Assembly: GCA_043825615.1 (NCBI GenBank)
Contig: JBDRRS010000019.1
Location: 179,515 to 243,514 of the forward strand
Direction of reading: 5' to 3'
DNA length: 64,000 nt
Origin: JBDRMV01 sp043825615
GTDB taxonomy: Bacteria; CG03
Each line of letters opens with the position of its first letter. Position 1 is the first letter of the stretch. The notes below the pieces were generated by a model. That model worked only from the letters and a program-made list of their open reading frames with translations. It was not told the origin of the DNA and made no database searches. Of the stretch, positions 25,966-36,012 are shown piece by piece. The translations under genes and the position numbers were made by a program.

Positions 25966-27174
25966 TTATGTTTCCCATCTCTTTATCAGATATTTTTTAT
26001 TTTTCTCAAAAGCAAAAGCCTGTGCGGAAACAACCGACGACGGGGCTCTCTTCCCGCATTCTTTCAGAAACGTGTAAAGGCGGGCATAATAAAACGGCGT
26101 TATCAGACCGACGAGTTTGAACCTGTCTTTCTTCCATCTGTGGTACACGCACGCGAAATCATAGACAACTTTCACCCATAAGCCGTTTGAAAAGTTCTCC
26201 TCCAGCGTCGCTTTTTTTACTCCATGGAAAGTTGCCGGGCTTAAAATGCTTTTCCAGATTTTCATCAGGTTTCCGGCCGATAATTTATACTTTTCAAAAT
26301 AATCGCCTTTTTCAATCATCATTTTCGGCGGGGAAACCTTAAACGGTTTGTTTGAAAAAGGAACATCCCGGCTCCCCTTAATCATTTCCCATCTGTGGCA
26401 GTATCTTTCCATCAGTTTGAAACACGTGTTCAGAACCTGCCGGAACATCGGACCGAGCTGCTCGGGGCGGCGGCTGTCGTGTTCCTTCACGCCGAGGAAA
26501 CACTGGGCGATTCTAAACGACTCGTTGACGGCAATCGTCGTCATCCAGATATCAATCCCGAATCTTGAAACGTCGCTGTCCCAGTACGCCCAGTCAAGGA
26601 AGTACCTCACAAGAGGCGTCCTCATTCCGAAATCCCCGCCGATGGGCTGGCGGAGGCGCACGCCGTAGAGCGCCTGCGTGAGCGGGAAAGTTATCAGATT
26701 TGTTATCGTGCCGTCCCTGTAATCCCTCTCGTAGTAAGGTGCAATAAAATCAAATTTTTTCCTGAGCAGCGGGGCTCCTAAATCCCTAATCCACGCAGGA
26801 GTTATACTTTTGAGGTCGGCGTCAAAAAACATTATCACTTTTGATTTCATAAGCACGCCCGCTTCCATCACTGCCCGCAAAGCCATGCCTTTCCCCGAAA
26901 CCCCTCTGTAAGTCGTGCAGATTTTCTTAACTTTTCGCGGTCGGAATTTATCAAAGGCGATGTCAAGAGTCCTGTCCGTGGAATCGCCGTCCGAAACCAT
27001 TACGGCAGAACTCACATCCGGAAAATATTTTATGAGACCTTTTTCTATCGTTTTCAAAACATAAAGGATCGTCTTTTCGTTGTTGAAAGAAGGAACGCCG
27101 ACGAGAATATCGGCGGGTTTTATCCTCTCGAGATATTTCCTCACATTTGCCGCAAGACCCGATTTTTTATTCAT
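25966..27174 (-). CDS. GT-A glycosyltransferase (family 2/81-like)
   Basis: A 402-aa nucleotide-sugar transferase. VGVPSFNNEKTI, SDGDSTDRT and FFDADLKSITP (a DXD-type metal site) define the GT-A fold. Length and the PAWIRDLGAPLL / QPIGGDFGMR stretches resemble glucosyl-3-phosphoglycerate synthase relatives, but the substrate is unproven. The ATG at 27172-27174 overlaps the argF stop (ATGA), so I reject a longer in-frame extension to 27300 lying inside argF. Confidence 0.8.
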   Translation of the reverse strand: MNKKSGLAANVRKYLERIKPADILVGVPSFNNEKTILYVLKTIEKGLIKYFPDVSSAVMVSDGDSTDRTLDIAFDKFRPRKVKKICTTYRGVSGKGMALRAVMEAGVLMKSKVIMFFDADLKSITPAWIRDLGAPLLRKKFDFIAPYYERDYRDGTITNLITFPLTQALYGVRLRQPIGGDFGMRTPLVRYFLDWAYWDSDVSRFGIDIWMTTIAVNESFRIAQCFLGVKEHDSRRPEQLGPMFRQVLNTCFKLMERYCHRWEMIKGSRDVPFSNKPFKVSPPKMMIEKGDYFEKYKLSAGNLMKIWKSILSPATFHGVKKATLEENFSNGLWVKVVYDFACVYHRWKKDRFKLVGLITPFYYARLYTFLKECGKRAPSSVVSAQAFAFEKNKKYLIKRWET

Positions 27175-28103
27175 ATCAGAAGAAAATGAAGAATTGCCTT
27201 TTGGATATGCATTCTGTTGTGCGCCTGACGAAAAACGATTGAATTTTCCGAATCCATAACTTCGTCCGTTATTTCCTGTCCTCTCCGAGCCGGCAGGCAA
27301 TGCATTACTTTTACATTTTTTCCCGATATTTCAAGGAGTTTTCTGTTCACCTGGTATTTATCAAAATTTTTTTTCCTGACGCTTTCCTCAGCCTCGTCGC
27401 CCATGCTCGCCCATACATCCGTATAGATAAAATCCGCGTCCCTGATATAATTCTCATCTATCACCGACGAGTAATAAATGTTTTTGTTATGCCTGCGGAC
27501 TCCGTCCAGTTCTTCCCTGCTGAAAGCAAAATCTTCGGGGCATATAATGCCGAATTTGTATTTTAAAATTCCGGACAGGTGAAGCAGCGACCTGCTCACG
27601 TTGTTGGAGTCCCCTATAAAAACAAGTTTCATTTTGCCGAAATCAAACCCTGAAACGCTCTTCTCGTCAATGCCCGTCTCCTCGCAGCATGTGAACAGGT
27701 CACCGAGCGCCTGACACGGATGAAACGACTTTGAAAGACCATTTATAACGGGAATGCTGCTGTGACGCGCCAGTTCCCTGACATCCGAGTCGCTCGTTGA
27801 CCTTATCATTATCGCGTCCACATAGCCGGAAAGGGTTTTTGCCGTATCGCCTATTGTTTCCCCGCGGGAAAGCTGAAGTTCGCTGCTGCTTAAGTTTACG
27901 ACATCACCGCCGAGCTGATACATCCCCGCTTCGAACGAAACCCTTGTTCTCGTAGAGGGCTTCTGAAAAATCATAGCCAGCGTATGCCCCTTCAGCGATT
28001 TCGAGAACTTCCGCCGGTTTTTTTTCATTCTGAAAGCCAGCGAAAAAATTTTTCTTATTTCATCTTCGCTCAGGTCCGTAACTTCAATAATGTCTTTTTT
28101 CAT
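27171..28103 (-). CDS. argF: Ornithine carbamoyltransferase
   Basis: Canonical OTCase of arginine synthesis, 310 aa. It has the carbamoyl-phosphate motif STRTR (50-54), HPCQALGD, and HCLPARRGQEI with the active-site Cys, plus SMGDEAEE near the ornithine loop. It contrasts with the two divergent paralogs at 17-19 kb. GAGGAAT precedes the ATG, 3 bp after the cyclase-family gene. It is translationally coupled to the glycosyltransferase downstream. Confidence 0.94.
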   Translation of the reverse strand: MKKDIIEVTDLSEDEIRKIFSLAFRMKKNRRKFSKSLKGHTLAMIFQKPSTRTRVSFEAGMYQLGGDVVNLSSSELQLSRGETIGDTAKTLSGYVDAIMIRSTSDSDVRELARHSSIPVINGLSKSFHPCQALGDLFTCCEETGIDEKSVSGFDFGKMKLVFIGDSNNVSRSLLHLSGILKYKFGIICPEDFAFSREELDGVRRHNKNIYYSSVIDENYIRDADFIYTDVWASMGDEAEESVRKKNFDKYQVNRKLLEISGKNVKVMHCLPARRGQEITDEVMDSENSIVFRQAHNRMHIQKAILHFLLI

Positions 28104-28105
28104 TA

Positions 28106-28870
28106 CTATTCCTCAAACGCGACAATGCGGCAGATGCAGGACTCGCCACCGACGAATTTCCACGGGAAACATCCGATGACTGTCCTTTTGTTGAGGATTT
28201 GATCTATTTCGCCGCCGAGATTCTCCGCATGGATTATATCCTGCGGAAAAAGCCGTATGTGCATCAGCTGATAATGCTCCGGCGGAAAAATCTTGTCCAG
28301 ATTTTTCCTGTACTTTTTTCTCAAGTACTCATCGCACTTTTCCGCTTCCTTCGGCATCCAGTCCCTTATTTTCGTATTCATCGGGTGGTCGGCAGACCCG
28401 CAGTCAACGCCGAGCCACTTGATTTTCTTCCTCTCGCACCATTCGGCAAATTCCATCGCCGGGCCCGGATGCCTCACCATATATCTCACCTCGTCGGCCT
28501 CGGGCTGGTCCCATGCATACCTGTGATAACCGGTGTTTATTATTACAATATCGCCTTCTCTCACATCCACCCTGTCCTCAATATCTTTTGACGTATAAAG
28601 ACCGTAGTCCTCCGCTATATCCGAAAGGTCAACAACAACGCCGGGGCCGTAAAGAAAACCGTTCAATGGGAGGGATGCAATATCTTTCCCGTGCGTGCAG
28701 AAATGGAGCGGACCGTCCAGGTGCGTTCCGACATGATTGGAATGCGTCAAAAGCTGACCGTTCGCCCCATTGGGAGCGAGGCGTTTGAAAAACTTAATCT
28801 GCAGCGGCTCGTAAGTCGGCCAAGGCGGCGTCAGATGACTGATCGGCTGTGAAAGATCAATTAATTTCAT
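28106..28870 (-). CDS. Cyclase-family metal-dependent hydrolase (kynurenine formamidase-like fold)
   Basis: A 254-aa protein of the Cyclase family (PF04199), metal-dependent amidohydrolases that include arylformamidases. The metal motif is HVGTHLDGPLHF, with a further GVDCGSADHP segment. The substrate is unknown; location directly upstream of argF could mean hydrolysis of an N-formyl or cyclic amide in amino-acid metabolism, which is inference. GGGGGG precedes the ATG. A TATAAT box at 28929-28934 and a palindrome AGCGGCCCGCT lie in the 72-bp leader. Confidence 0.82.
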   Translation of the reverse strand: MKLIDLSQPISHLTPPWPTYEPLQIKFFKRLAPNGANGQLLTHSNHVGTHLDGPLHFCTHGKDIASLPLNGFLYGPGVVVDLSDIAEDYGLYTSKDIEDRVDVREGDIVIINTGYHRYAWDQPEADEVRYMVRHPGPAMEFAEWCERKKIKWLGVDCGSADHPMNTKIRDWMPKEAEKCDEYLRKKYRKNLDKIFPPEHYQLMHIRLFPQDIIHAENLGGEIDQILNKRTVIGCFPWKFVGGESCICRIVAFEE

Positions 28871-28942
28871 AATTCCCCCCTTTTAAAGATTAAGGCGACC
28901 CAGCGGGCCGCTTCTACATCCAGTTTTAATTATAACATTTTT

Positions 28943-30382
28943 TTATAATTCTTTTAATAACCCTTTCAGAAATTTATAGAACTTCCGGACGGATGAAATT
29001 TTAACCCTCTCCGACGGCGTGTGGGCATTTTCTATATCGGGACCTATTGAAATCATATCCATCCCCCCGAACTTTTTACCGATGACGCCGCATTCAAGGC
29101 CGGCGTGCGCGGTTTTCACCCGGAGTTTTTTTGAAAAAATCTTTTTGTAAGACCTCCGGGAAATTCCGAGAATGCGTGAATTTGAAACCGGCTCCCAGGC
29201 CGGAAAAACCTCTTTCGAAGAAAACAGACAGTTATACTGTCTGCCGAGCGCTTCAAGTTTTTTTATGACACTTCCCATCCCGTTTGGACTCGAACTCCTG
29301 CAGAGATACCGCATTTCCAGCCATTTCTTTCCCGTGCGCAAAATCGCAAAATTGGCCGATGTCACAACGCCTGATTTGTCCTTTTTAATTAACCCGTGGG
29401 GCAATTTCGAAATAAACTTTACAATGCCGCACGCCGCTTTACCGCCGCAAAAATATTTTTTCCCCGCTGCTTTGCGGTTCTCCCATTGAATCTTAATCTG
29501 CTTCTCATTCCCGTATCTTTCTTTGATTTTCCCCGTATGCTCCTTTAAAAAATTCTTAAATTCCGGGTCTTGTTTTTCAGAGATGAAAACCGATGCCCCT
29601 GCAGAGCGCGGGATTGCGTTTATTTTCGTCCCGCCCTCTATTTTTGAAATCCTTATGTCAAACATCCTGCATAAACCATTCAGAATTTCCGTTAAAATTT
29701 TTATTGCGGAAGCCCTTTTTTTATGTATATCCATTCCGGAATGACCGCCGCGGAGGCCCGAGACCGAAATTTCAAATTCACTAAAACCCTGTCCCGAAAG
29801 CGCAGTAAAAATGACGGGCATTTTCAGAACGGCCGCAGCTCCCCCCGCGCAGCCGGTGCAGACGGTTCCCTCTTCCTCCGAATCCAGATTTAAAAAAGTT
29901 CTTCCCGACAGAAAATTCACGCTAACCCTTGACGCCCCTATAAGACCCGTAAGACCCGTCTCTTCCGAAACGGTAAAAAGGCATTCAAGCGGAGGGTGCG
30001 GCATTTCTTTATCCGAAAGAACGGCGAGCATTGCGGCAACGCCTATTCCGTTGTCGGCGCCGAGCGTCGTGCCCGAGGCCTCGATAAAATTTCCCGTTTT
30101 CCTGAGTTTTACCGCGTCGTTTGAAAAATCAAATTTTGTTTCACTGCCCTTCTCGCAAACCATATCAAGATGAGACTGAAGAACAACGGTTCTTTTTGAA
30201 CAGGAGTTCAGGGCGGGCTTAAAAACAAGAATATTGCCGGCGGTGTCTTCTTTAAACCTGAGCCCTGCTCCCCTTGTAAAATTTTTTATGAATTTTCCTG
30301 CCTGCTGCTCTTTCCCCGAACAGCGCGGAATTTTTGAAATTTCCCCAAAATACTTCCATAACTTGAAGTCAGGTATTAACAT
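28943..30382 (-). CDS. pepD: Aminoacyl-histidine dipeptidase (PepD-like, M20)
   Basis: Di-zinc M20 family peptidase of 479 aa. Metal-binding motifs are LQSHLDMVCE and TLGADNGIG, the catalytic base region is TVSEETGLTG, and GLRGGHSGMDIH lies in the dimerisation domain. HAGLECGVIG and SIGPDIENAHTPSE close the active site at the C-terminus. I use ATG 30380-30382; a TTG 18 bp upstream is possible. It follows dnaE by about 50 bp on the same strand. Confidence 0.9.
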   Translation of the reverse strand: MLIPDFKLWKYFGEISKIPRCSGKEQQAGKFIKNFTRGAGLRFKEDTAGNILVFKPALNSCSKRTVVLQSHLDMVCEKGSETKFDFSNDAVKLRKTGNFIEASGTTLGADNGIGVAAMLAVLSDKEMPHPPLECLFTVSEETGLTGLIGASRVSVNFLSGRTFLNLDSEEEGTVCTGCAGGAAAVLKMPVIFTALSGQGFSEFEISVSGLRGGHSGMDIHKKRASAIKILTEILNGLCRMFDIRISKIEGGTKINAIPRSAGASVFISEKQDPEFKNFLKEHTGKIKERYGNEKQIKIQWENRKAAGKKYFCGGKAACGIVKFISKLPHGLIKKDKSGVVTSANFAILRTGKKWLEMRYLCRSSSPNGMGSVIKKLEALGRQYNCLFSSKEVFPAWEPVSNSRILGISRRSYKKIFSKKLRVKTAHAGLECGVIGKKFGGMDMISIGPDIENAHTPSERVKISSVRKFYKFLKGLLKEL

Positions 30383-30432
30383 CGTACATTTTCCAAACAA
30401 AACCCATGTAAAATAAAACCGTACTCTTCTCC

Positions 30433-33400
30433 CTAAACTTCAATTTTCCAGCAGTCCTCGCCGAGAAGTCCTTCAAGTTTATTCAAAAGTTTGGCGTTTA
30501 TTTTAACTTTCAGTTCCGCCCCCCACTTCCACTTCTTACCCGTTTTCGTATTAAGAATAAATTTTACGGAAGTCCCGCCCGGATATTTTTTAAGGAGCGA
30601 CGCTATATTCTTAACAAAACTCTCCTCCAGCCCGGATGTGTTTAGAAATACGGAGAGAGCTTTGGGAAGTTTTTCAAAGGCGCCCGCGACGGAATAAAAT
30701 TTTTCGCCGAGAAACCTCATCCCTGAAATACCTTCCGAAAGAGACCCTTTCAGCACGATAATATCATCTTCGCTAATTCCGGGCAAATCCGGCGGCAGGG
30801 ATTTTTTGAAGCCGATGACTTCAATAACCCCCGTGAGGTCCTCGAATTTTATGACAAACATCTCCTTCCCCTTTTTTGTCCTTGTATTTTTGATTTCTTT
30901 TACAATCCCCGTAAGAATCTGCTCGGGATAAGGACTCGCTTTGAGGCCCGCGAGCGTGGAAGTTCTCAACTGCCGGAAAAATTTCTCGTATCTCGCAAGC
31001 GGGTGGCCGGTGAGATAAAACCCGAGCGCCTCCTTTTCGTATTTGAGTTTCTGCGTTTCTGACGACGGAGCGGCTTTTATAGGGTGCGGGGCGCTTTCAA
31101 AAAGAGTTCTCTGACCGGAAATTTTATCCTGTCTCGCCGTATCGGCGGAAGCGATAAGCGTTTCCAATTTTTCCACAATATCCGAAATGCCCGGCGTGAT
31201 TCCGGAAAAGCACCCTGCCTTAACGAGAAACTCCACCATTCTTTTGTTGAAGGTCTGAAGACCCGTATCTCTTATTAGAAAGTCATTCAAATCCTTAAAC
31301 CGTCCGTTTTTATCCCGCTCACGCACGAGGTCTTCGCATGCTTTCTCTCCCGTATTCTTAATGGCCAGCAGGCCGAACAAAATTTCCTTCTCGCCGCGCG
31401 CCTCGAAATAAACGCCGCTTTCATTTATATCCGGCGGAATAATCACGAGGCCCATACTTTTCGCTCCATTGAGATAATGCGAGATTTTTTTCTCATCCGC
31501 AATCTGCGAGTTGAGCAGCGCAACCATAAATTCCAGAGGATAATTCGCCTTAAGATACGCCGTCCTGTATGAAATCACGGCATAAGCGGTTGAGTGGCTT
31601 TTGTTGAAGCCGTATGCGGCAAAATGAACCAGAAGATTAAAAATCTCTTCCGCCGTATCCGCTTTTACGCCGTTCTTTCCGCAGCCGTTTACAAAATTGT
31701 CTTTCTGCTCCTCAATCTCCGCCATAATTTTCTTTCCCATGGCTTTGCGCAGAATATCCGCCTGTTCAAGAGTAAAACCCGCAAGCTCGCTGGCCACGAG
31801 CATAACCTGCTCCTGATAAAGAATCACCCCGTACGTCTCGGCAAGAATTTTTTTCAGCGCCGGATGAGGATAATCATACGGCTTTCGCCCGTGTTTCCGC
31901 TCTATGAATTCGTCAACCATTCCCGCCCGCATTGGGCCCGGCCTGTACAGAGCCAGAACGGCGGACAAATCGGTAAAAACCGTGGGGCGCATCTTTCTGA
32001 GAATATCCCGCATCCCTTCGCTTTCGACTTGAAAGACCCCTATCGTTTTCGCTTTATCCAGCAGACCGAAGGTCCTTTTATCGTCAAGCGGAATTTTTTC
32101 TATGTCTATCTTTATCTTTTTATTTTTATAAATAAGCGCAACCGCATCATTTATAACCGACAGGGTTTTCAGCCCGAGAAAATCCATTTTGAGAAGGCCT
32201 AACTTTGTCAGGTAGTCGCCTTCATACTGGGTTATTATGCCGAATTTGGAGCGGGCAAGCGGGACGAACTGCGAAATCTCCCCGGGCGCTATCACGATTC
32301 CGGCGGCGTGGACGCCGAAATGCCTTTTGAGGCCTTCAATTCTGCCGGCGGTGCGCAGCATACCGGCGACGGAAGCATCCTGATGCGCCATCTTTTTAAT
32401 CTCGGAAATCTCTTCCAGCGCGCCGTGTATGGTCTCTCCGTACGGAATGAGTTTCGCTATTTTATCGCATTTTTGGAGAGGAATTTCCATCACGCGGCCC
32501 ACATCCCTGACGGCGCCTTTCGCGAGCATTTTATTGAACGTTATGATCTGCCCGACTGAGTCTCGCCCGTATTTATTTTTCACATAGTCAATCACTTCTT
32601 CACGCCGGGTATCCTCAAAATCAATATCCAGGTCGGGCATCGTAATTCTCCCGGGGTTGAGAAATCTTTCAAAAAGAAGGTTATATTTCAAGGGGTCTAT
32701 GCCGGTTATTCCAAGAAGATATGCGACAATACTGCCGGCGCCGGAGCCCCGGCCGGGACCCACGCTTATTTTGTTTTCCCTCGCAAAATTTATGAAGTCC
32801 CAGACAATCAGAAAATAAGACGAAAAACCCATCTTTTTGATAATCGCAAGTTCCGTATTCAGACGGTTTTTTACATCCGCCGTAATTCCGCCGTAGCGCT
32901 TTTTTACACCCTTCTCGCAAATTTCCTTCAAATATGAAAATAAATTTTTCCCCGCTGGCGGGGTAAAAGCCGGCAGACGAAGCTGATTAAATTCAAGGGT
33001 AACGCTGCATTTTTCCGCAATTTCACAGGTGGTTAAGAGGGCCTGCGGAATTTCACTGAAAATTTCAGCCATTTCCTCTGCGCTCTTCAAATAAAATTCC
33101 TGCGTGCCGAAGTGAAGGCGTTTGGGGTCGGCCAGAGTCATTCTCGTCCCTATCGTCATCGCGGCGTCCTGAATGCCGGCGTCTTCTTTTTTGGAATAGT
33201 GAACATCGTTTGTCGCCACCGTTTTCAAATCAAGCCGCCGCGCTATTTCGACAAGAGACGGTATTATTTTTTTCTGTCCCGCCAGCCCCGCATCCATCAG
33301 TTCAATATAAAAATCCTCGCCGAACAAATCCTTCATTTTCTTCGCATAAGCCAGCGCGCCGTCAAAATCGCCGGCCAGCAGGCAGCCCGGAATTTTTCCT

Positions 33401-33840
33401 TGAAGACAGCCGCTGAGGACAATAAGACCTTCCCTGTAACCGGAAAGCGCGGTTATGTCTATCCTCGGTCTGTAGTAAAATCCCTTCGTGTAGGCGAAAG
33501 AAGCAAGGCGGGTAAGGTTGCCGAATCCGATGTCGTTTTTCGCAAGAATCGTCAGGTGAAAATTTTTTCTCGCCACGGGTGATTTTATATCGGCGGAATC
33601 CCCCTGTGAAACGTAAAACTCACACCCCAAAACCGGTTTTATCTTCGCCTCTCTGCAGGTAAGATAAAACTCCGGAACGCCGAACATATTTCCGTGGTCG
33701 GTTATCGCCAGCGCCTTCATCGAATTCGCCTGGGCGGTTTTTATCAGGTCGCCGGGGGCGCCGGTGTTGTCAACGATCCGCGCAATCCCGTCGAGCAGAC
33801 TGTATTCCGTGTGGACGTGAAGATGAACAAAATCCTTCAT
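30433..33840 (-). CDS. dnaE: DNA polymerase III subunit alpha
   Basis: Replicative polymerase of 1135 aa. Domain order is PHP (VHLHVHTEYSLLDG, AITDHGNMFG), the C-family polymerase palm with the catalytic PDLDIDFED and GPGRGSGAGS, fingers (FGVHAAGIVI, YRPGPM, YGVILYQEQVM), tandem HhH, and a C-terminal OB-fold (EILTGIVKEIKNTRTKKGKEMFVIKFEDLTG is split across it). I start at ATG 33838-33840 because MKDFVHLHVH is the family's N-terminus; the 51 codons upstream in frame are low-complexity. The Shine-Dalgarno is weak. Confidence 0.95.
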   Translation of the reverse strand: MKDFVHLHVHTEYSLLDGIARIVDNTGAPGDLIKTAQANSMKALAITDHGNMFGVPEFYLTCREAKIKPVLGCEFYVSQGDSADIKSPVARKNFHLTILAKNDIGFGNLTRLASFAYTKGFYYRPRIDITALSGYREGLIVLSGCLQGKIPGCLLAGDFDGALAYAKKMKDLFGEDFYIELMDAGLAGQKKIIPSLVEIARRLDLKTVATNDVHYSKKEDAGIQDAAMTIGTRMTLADPKRLHFGTQEFYLKSAEEMAEIFSEIPQALLTTCEIAEKCSVTLEFNQLRLPAFTPPAGKNLFSYLKEICEKGVKKRYGGITADVKNRLNTELAIIKKMGFSSYFLIVWDFINFARENKISVGPGRGSGAGSIVAYLLGITGIDPLKYNLLFERFLNPGRITMPDLDIDFEDTRREEVIDYVKNKYGRDSVGQIITFNKMLAKGAVRDVGRVMEIPLQKCDKIAKLIPYGETIHGALEEISEIKKMAHQDASVAGMLRTAGRIEGLKRHFGVHAAGIVIAPGEISQFVPLARSKFGIITQYEGDYLTKLGLLKMDFLGLKTLSVINDAVALIYKNKKIKIDIEKIPLDDKRTFGLLDKAKTIGVFQVESEGMRDILRKMRPTVFTDLSAVLALYRPGPMRAGMVDEFIERKHGRKPYDYPHPALKKILAETYGVILYQEQVMLVASELAGFTLEQADILRKAMGKKIMAEIEEQKDNFVNGCGKNGVKADTAEEIFNLLVHFAAYGFNKSHSTAYAVISYRTAYLKANYPLEFMVALLNSQIADEKKISHYLNGAKSMGLVIIPPDINESGVYFEARGEKEILFGLLAIKNTGEKACEDLVRERDKNGRFKDLNDFLIRDTGLQTFNKRMVEFLVKAGCFSGITPGISDIVEKLETLIASADTARQDKISGQRTLFESAPHPIKAAPSSETQKLKYEKEALGFYLTGHPLARYEKFFRQLRTSTLAGLKASPYPEQILTGIVKEIKNTRTKKGKEMFVIKFEDLTGVIEVIGFKKSLPPDLPGISEDDIIVLKGSLSEGISGMRFLGEKFYSVAGAFEKLPKALSVFLNTSGLEESFVKNIASLLKKYPGGTSVKFILNTKTGKKWKWGAELKVKINAKLLNKLEGLLGEDCWKIEV

Positions 33841-34003
33841 TTTCAGTTGAATATACCATATTTCCCGAAAAAAGAAAAAAAAAGGTCTGCCTAACTTGTC
33901 TAAAAATTCCGGCAGCTGCCGCGCGAAGTACCCCGAACACCTTTTTTCCCAAAGGTCCCAACGGGATCCCCTTGGGAGACGCCTTTGGCGCAAAGGGGTG
34001 CTT
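33841..34003. other. Intergenic region with overlapping hairpins
   Basis: 163 bp between the TPR membrane protein stop and dnaE. It contains a compound hairpin CCCCTT...CGCC-TTT-GGCG...AAGGGG at about 33969-33998, a second stem CCTTT...AAAGG (33940-33955) and a palindrome GGCAGCTGCC (33911-33920). No U-run follows on the transcribed strand, so a classic terminator is not supported. Confidence 0.5.
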
Positions 34004-35956
34004 TTACTTTTTTGGAGTGCGGAGGGAAGAGAGTGCTTTTTTTGCCGGCTGAAAACCGGGATTGATTGTCAGGGCTCTGTTCAGATACTCCGCCGCCTTG
34101 ACGTTGTCGCCCATATACGTCATAACGACCGCGAGATTGTAAAGAGCGTAAAGATTATCGCTGTCCGTTTTTAGTATCCGGTTGAACGCCTCGACGGCAC
34201 GGCCTGACCCGCCTGCGTCCATAAGCGCCTTCCCCAGATACAGCAGAGCATTACTCAATTTCCGCACAATGTATTTTTTGTCCTCTTTTTCAGTCAAAAG
34301 AGCCCGCTCAAAATGTTCCGCCGCTTTTTCATAATCGCCTTTTTCAAAAAACAAATCTCCGATATTTACGTTTGCTCTGACATTGTCTTTTTCAATTTCC
34401 AACGCCCGTCCGTAGTAATCGATTGCGGAATCAGGGTCGTTTCTTTTCTGGTAAATGACCCCGATGTTGTTGCAGACATCCGCGCGGTTGATGTCAAAAA
34501 TATACTTCCGTTCCGTCCGCAGAATTTTTTCGTAACAGGCGAGCGCTTCGTCAAATTTTTTTTCCTTCTCGTATGCGACGGCGACATTGTAGTTCGCCAC
34601 AGGCCAGCCGGGCTTTATTTCCAGCATGTGTTTCCATATCCGGAAATCGCTTTCCCATATTCCGCACTGCTTTTGCGATATTCTGAAAAGAAAAATAAAG
34701 AGCAAGGCGAATAAAACCGTCAGAACTTTAAACTTACCGCGGGTTAATTTCAGCAGGCCGCAGCCGAGCAGCACTGATAATACCGGAGCAGCAGTATAAG
34801 TATATCTGTCTGCCATAATCTGGGGGCCATACTGAACAACTCCGATGACAGGCAGCAAAATCACAAAATAACCCGCCAGCGCTGTGAACAGCCACGGAGC
34901 TTTTTTCACAAATCTGACCGCCGCAAAAACGAGTAGACAGAAAGCCAAAATGTAAAAAATATAGCCGTTCTTAAAAGGCGTTATACCGGACGGCAGCGGG
35001 TAAAAAGGCATCAGATTGGCAGGTATAAGCGTCTTAATAAGGTAAGAGATGAGACCGTAAGCCGTCACGCAGACACGCGAAATTATCCCGTGCTCCGCCA
35101 GCCCTGTTTTTGCGCCGGCGGCACTGGCTTTCAGAGCGATAAAAACCCATGCGCCTGAAACCGCAAAAAAAGGAATTTTTTCCTTTATGAGCCCCCAATT
35201 GTTTTTTAAAAACCTTTGCCCTGATTTAATCCTTTTCAGCGGATAGAAATCAAGCAGAAGCAAAACCGCAGGCAGAGTTATAGCCATCTCTTTTGACAGC
35301 ATAGCAAAAAGAAAAAAGAGAAAAGAAACCGCGGGAAAACGCTTTTTTTTATTCGCAGACGAACGGCCTTTCAGATAAAAAAGAATTGCGGCAATAAAAA
35401 ACAGCCCGCTTAGCAGGTCCTGCCCCGCCGCCTGCCAGGCGACGGGCTCAACCCTCAAAGGATGTATAGAAAAAAACAGCGCCGCAATAACGGCGGCAAT
35501 ATATTTTTTACCCCATAACTGCAAACTGTTACAGGTCTTGCCTGCGGGGACCGTAGAACGCGCAAAAATAATTTTAAAAAACTCCAGAACCAGAAAAAAC
35601 AGCGCGATTGACGTCAGGACGTGGAAAAACAAACTCATTGAATGGAACGCAGACGGCTTCATTCCGAAAAACCGGTATGTTATTCCCATTGACAGCCAGT
35701 ATAAAGGCCTGTAATGCGCATGGAAACTGGTGAACATCCACTTCAAATTCGCGAGACCCAGGTTCCTGAACCCGGGAATGTTTGAAGTAATTACGTTATT
35801 GTCCCACTCGACAAAACTGTCGCGGATAGCAGGCCGGAACGCTAAAGACGTGACGATTACGATTACCGCTATAGATATCGCTGTAAAAAAACTTTTCTTT
35901 TTAGTCAAGATGGGGTCAGGTCTTGCATTAACACATTGCTTCCCTTCACAAAACAT
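34004..35956 (-). CDS. Polytopic membrane protein with C-terminal TPR repeats (TMTC/PMT-like)
   Basis: A 650-aa protein. The first about 460 residues hold roughly ten hydrophobic helices. An early luminal FVEWDNN segment and HPLRVEPVAW are typical of the TMTC/GT-C glycosyltransferase-like group. The C-terminal 190 residues are about five TPR repeats (AVAYEKEKKFDEALACYEKIL, IDYYGRALEIEKDNV). Substrate unknown. The annotated ATG lies inside a hairpin repeat element, so the first 16 residues are element-derived. The original start may be a TTG at 35906-35908, which has no Shine-Dalgarno. Confidence 0.78.
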   Translation of the reverse strand: MFCEGKQCVNARPDPILTKKKSFFTAISIAVIVIVTSLAFRPAIRDSFVEWDNNVITSNIPGFRNLGLANLKWMFTSFHAHYRPLYWLSMGITYRFFGMKPSAFHSMSLFFHVLTSIALFFLVLEFFKIIFARSTVPAGKTCNSLQLWGKKYIAAVIAALFFSIHPLRVEPVAWQAAGQDLLSGLFFIAAILFYLKGRSSANKKKRFPAVSFLFFLFAMLSKEMAITLPAVLLLLDFYPLKRIKSGQRFLKNNWGLIKEKIPFFAVSGAWVFIALKASAAGAKTGLAEHGIISRVCVTAYGLISYLIKTLIPANLMPFYPLPSGITPFKNGYIFYILAFCLLVFAAVRFVKKAPWLFTALAGYFVILLPVIGVVQYGPQIMADRYTYTAAPVLSVLLGCGLLKLTRGKFKVLTVLFALLFIFLFRISQKQCGIWESDFRIWKHMLEIKPGWPVANYNVAVAYEKEKKFDEALACYEKILRTERKYIFDINRADVCNNIGVIYQKRNDPDSAIDYYGRALEIEKDNVRANVNIGDLFFEKGDYEKAAEHFERALLTEKEDKKYIVRKLSNALLYLGKALMDAGGSGRAVEAFNRILKTDSDNLYALYNLAVVMTYMGDNVKAAEYLNRALTINPGFQPAKKALSSLRTPKK

Positions 35957-35998
35957 CTAATTATCTTCATTATTTGTTGCATTGCAAGACCTGACCCC
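35912..35998. repeat. 87-bp hairpin repeat with GGGGTCAGGTCTTGCA ends
   Basis: Perfect 16-bp terminal inverted repeats, GGGGTCAGGTCTTGCA at 35912-35927 and its complement at 35983-35998, enclose an A/T-rich centre. The sequence TGACCCCAATTA is tandemly duplicated at 35992-36003 and 36004-36015, the second copy including the glnA stop codon. A half copy occurs at 49914-49938. Such ends are reminiscent of REP/MITE elements; no transposase is in the window. Confidence 0.8.
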
Positions 35999-36012
35999 AA
36001 TTATGACCCCAA

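Noticed and set aside
27175..27300. Longer start for the glycosyltransferase inside argF
   Set aside because: The ATGA overlap at 27171-27174 gives a standard coupled start, and the extension has no domain content.
33841..33993. 51-codon N-terminal extension of DnaE
   Set aside because: Basic, low-complexity sequence over intergenic hairpins; family alignment begins at MKDFVHLHVH.
33969..33998. Terminator behind the TPR membrane protein gene
   Set aside because: Strong stem but no U-run on the transcribed strand.
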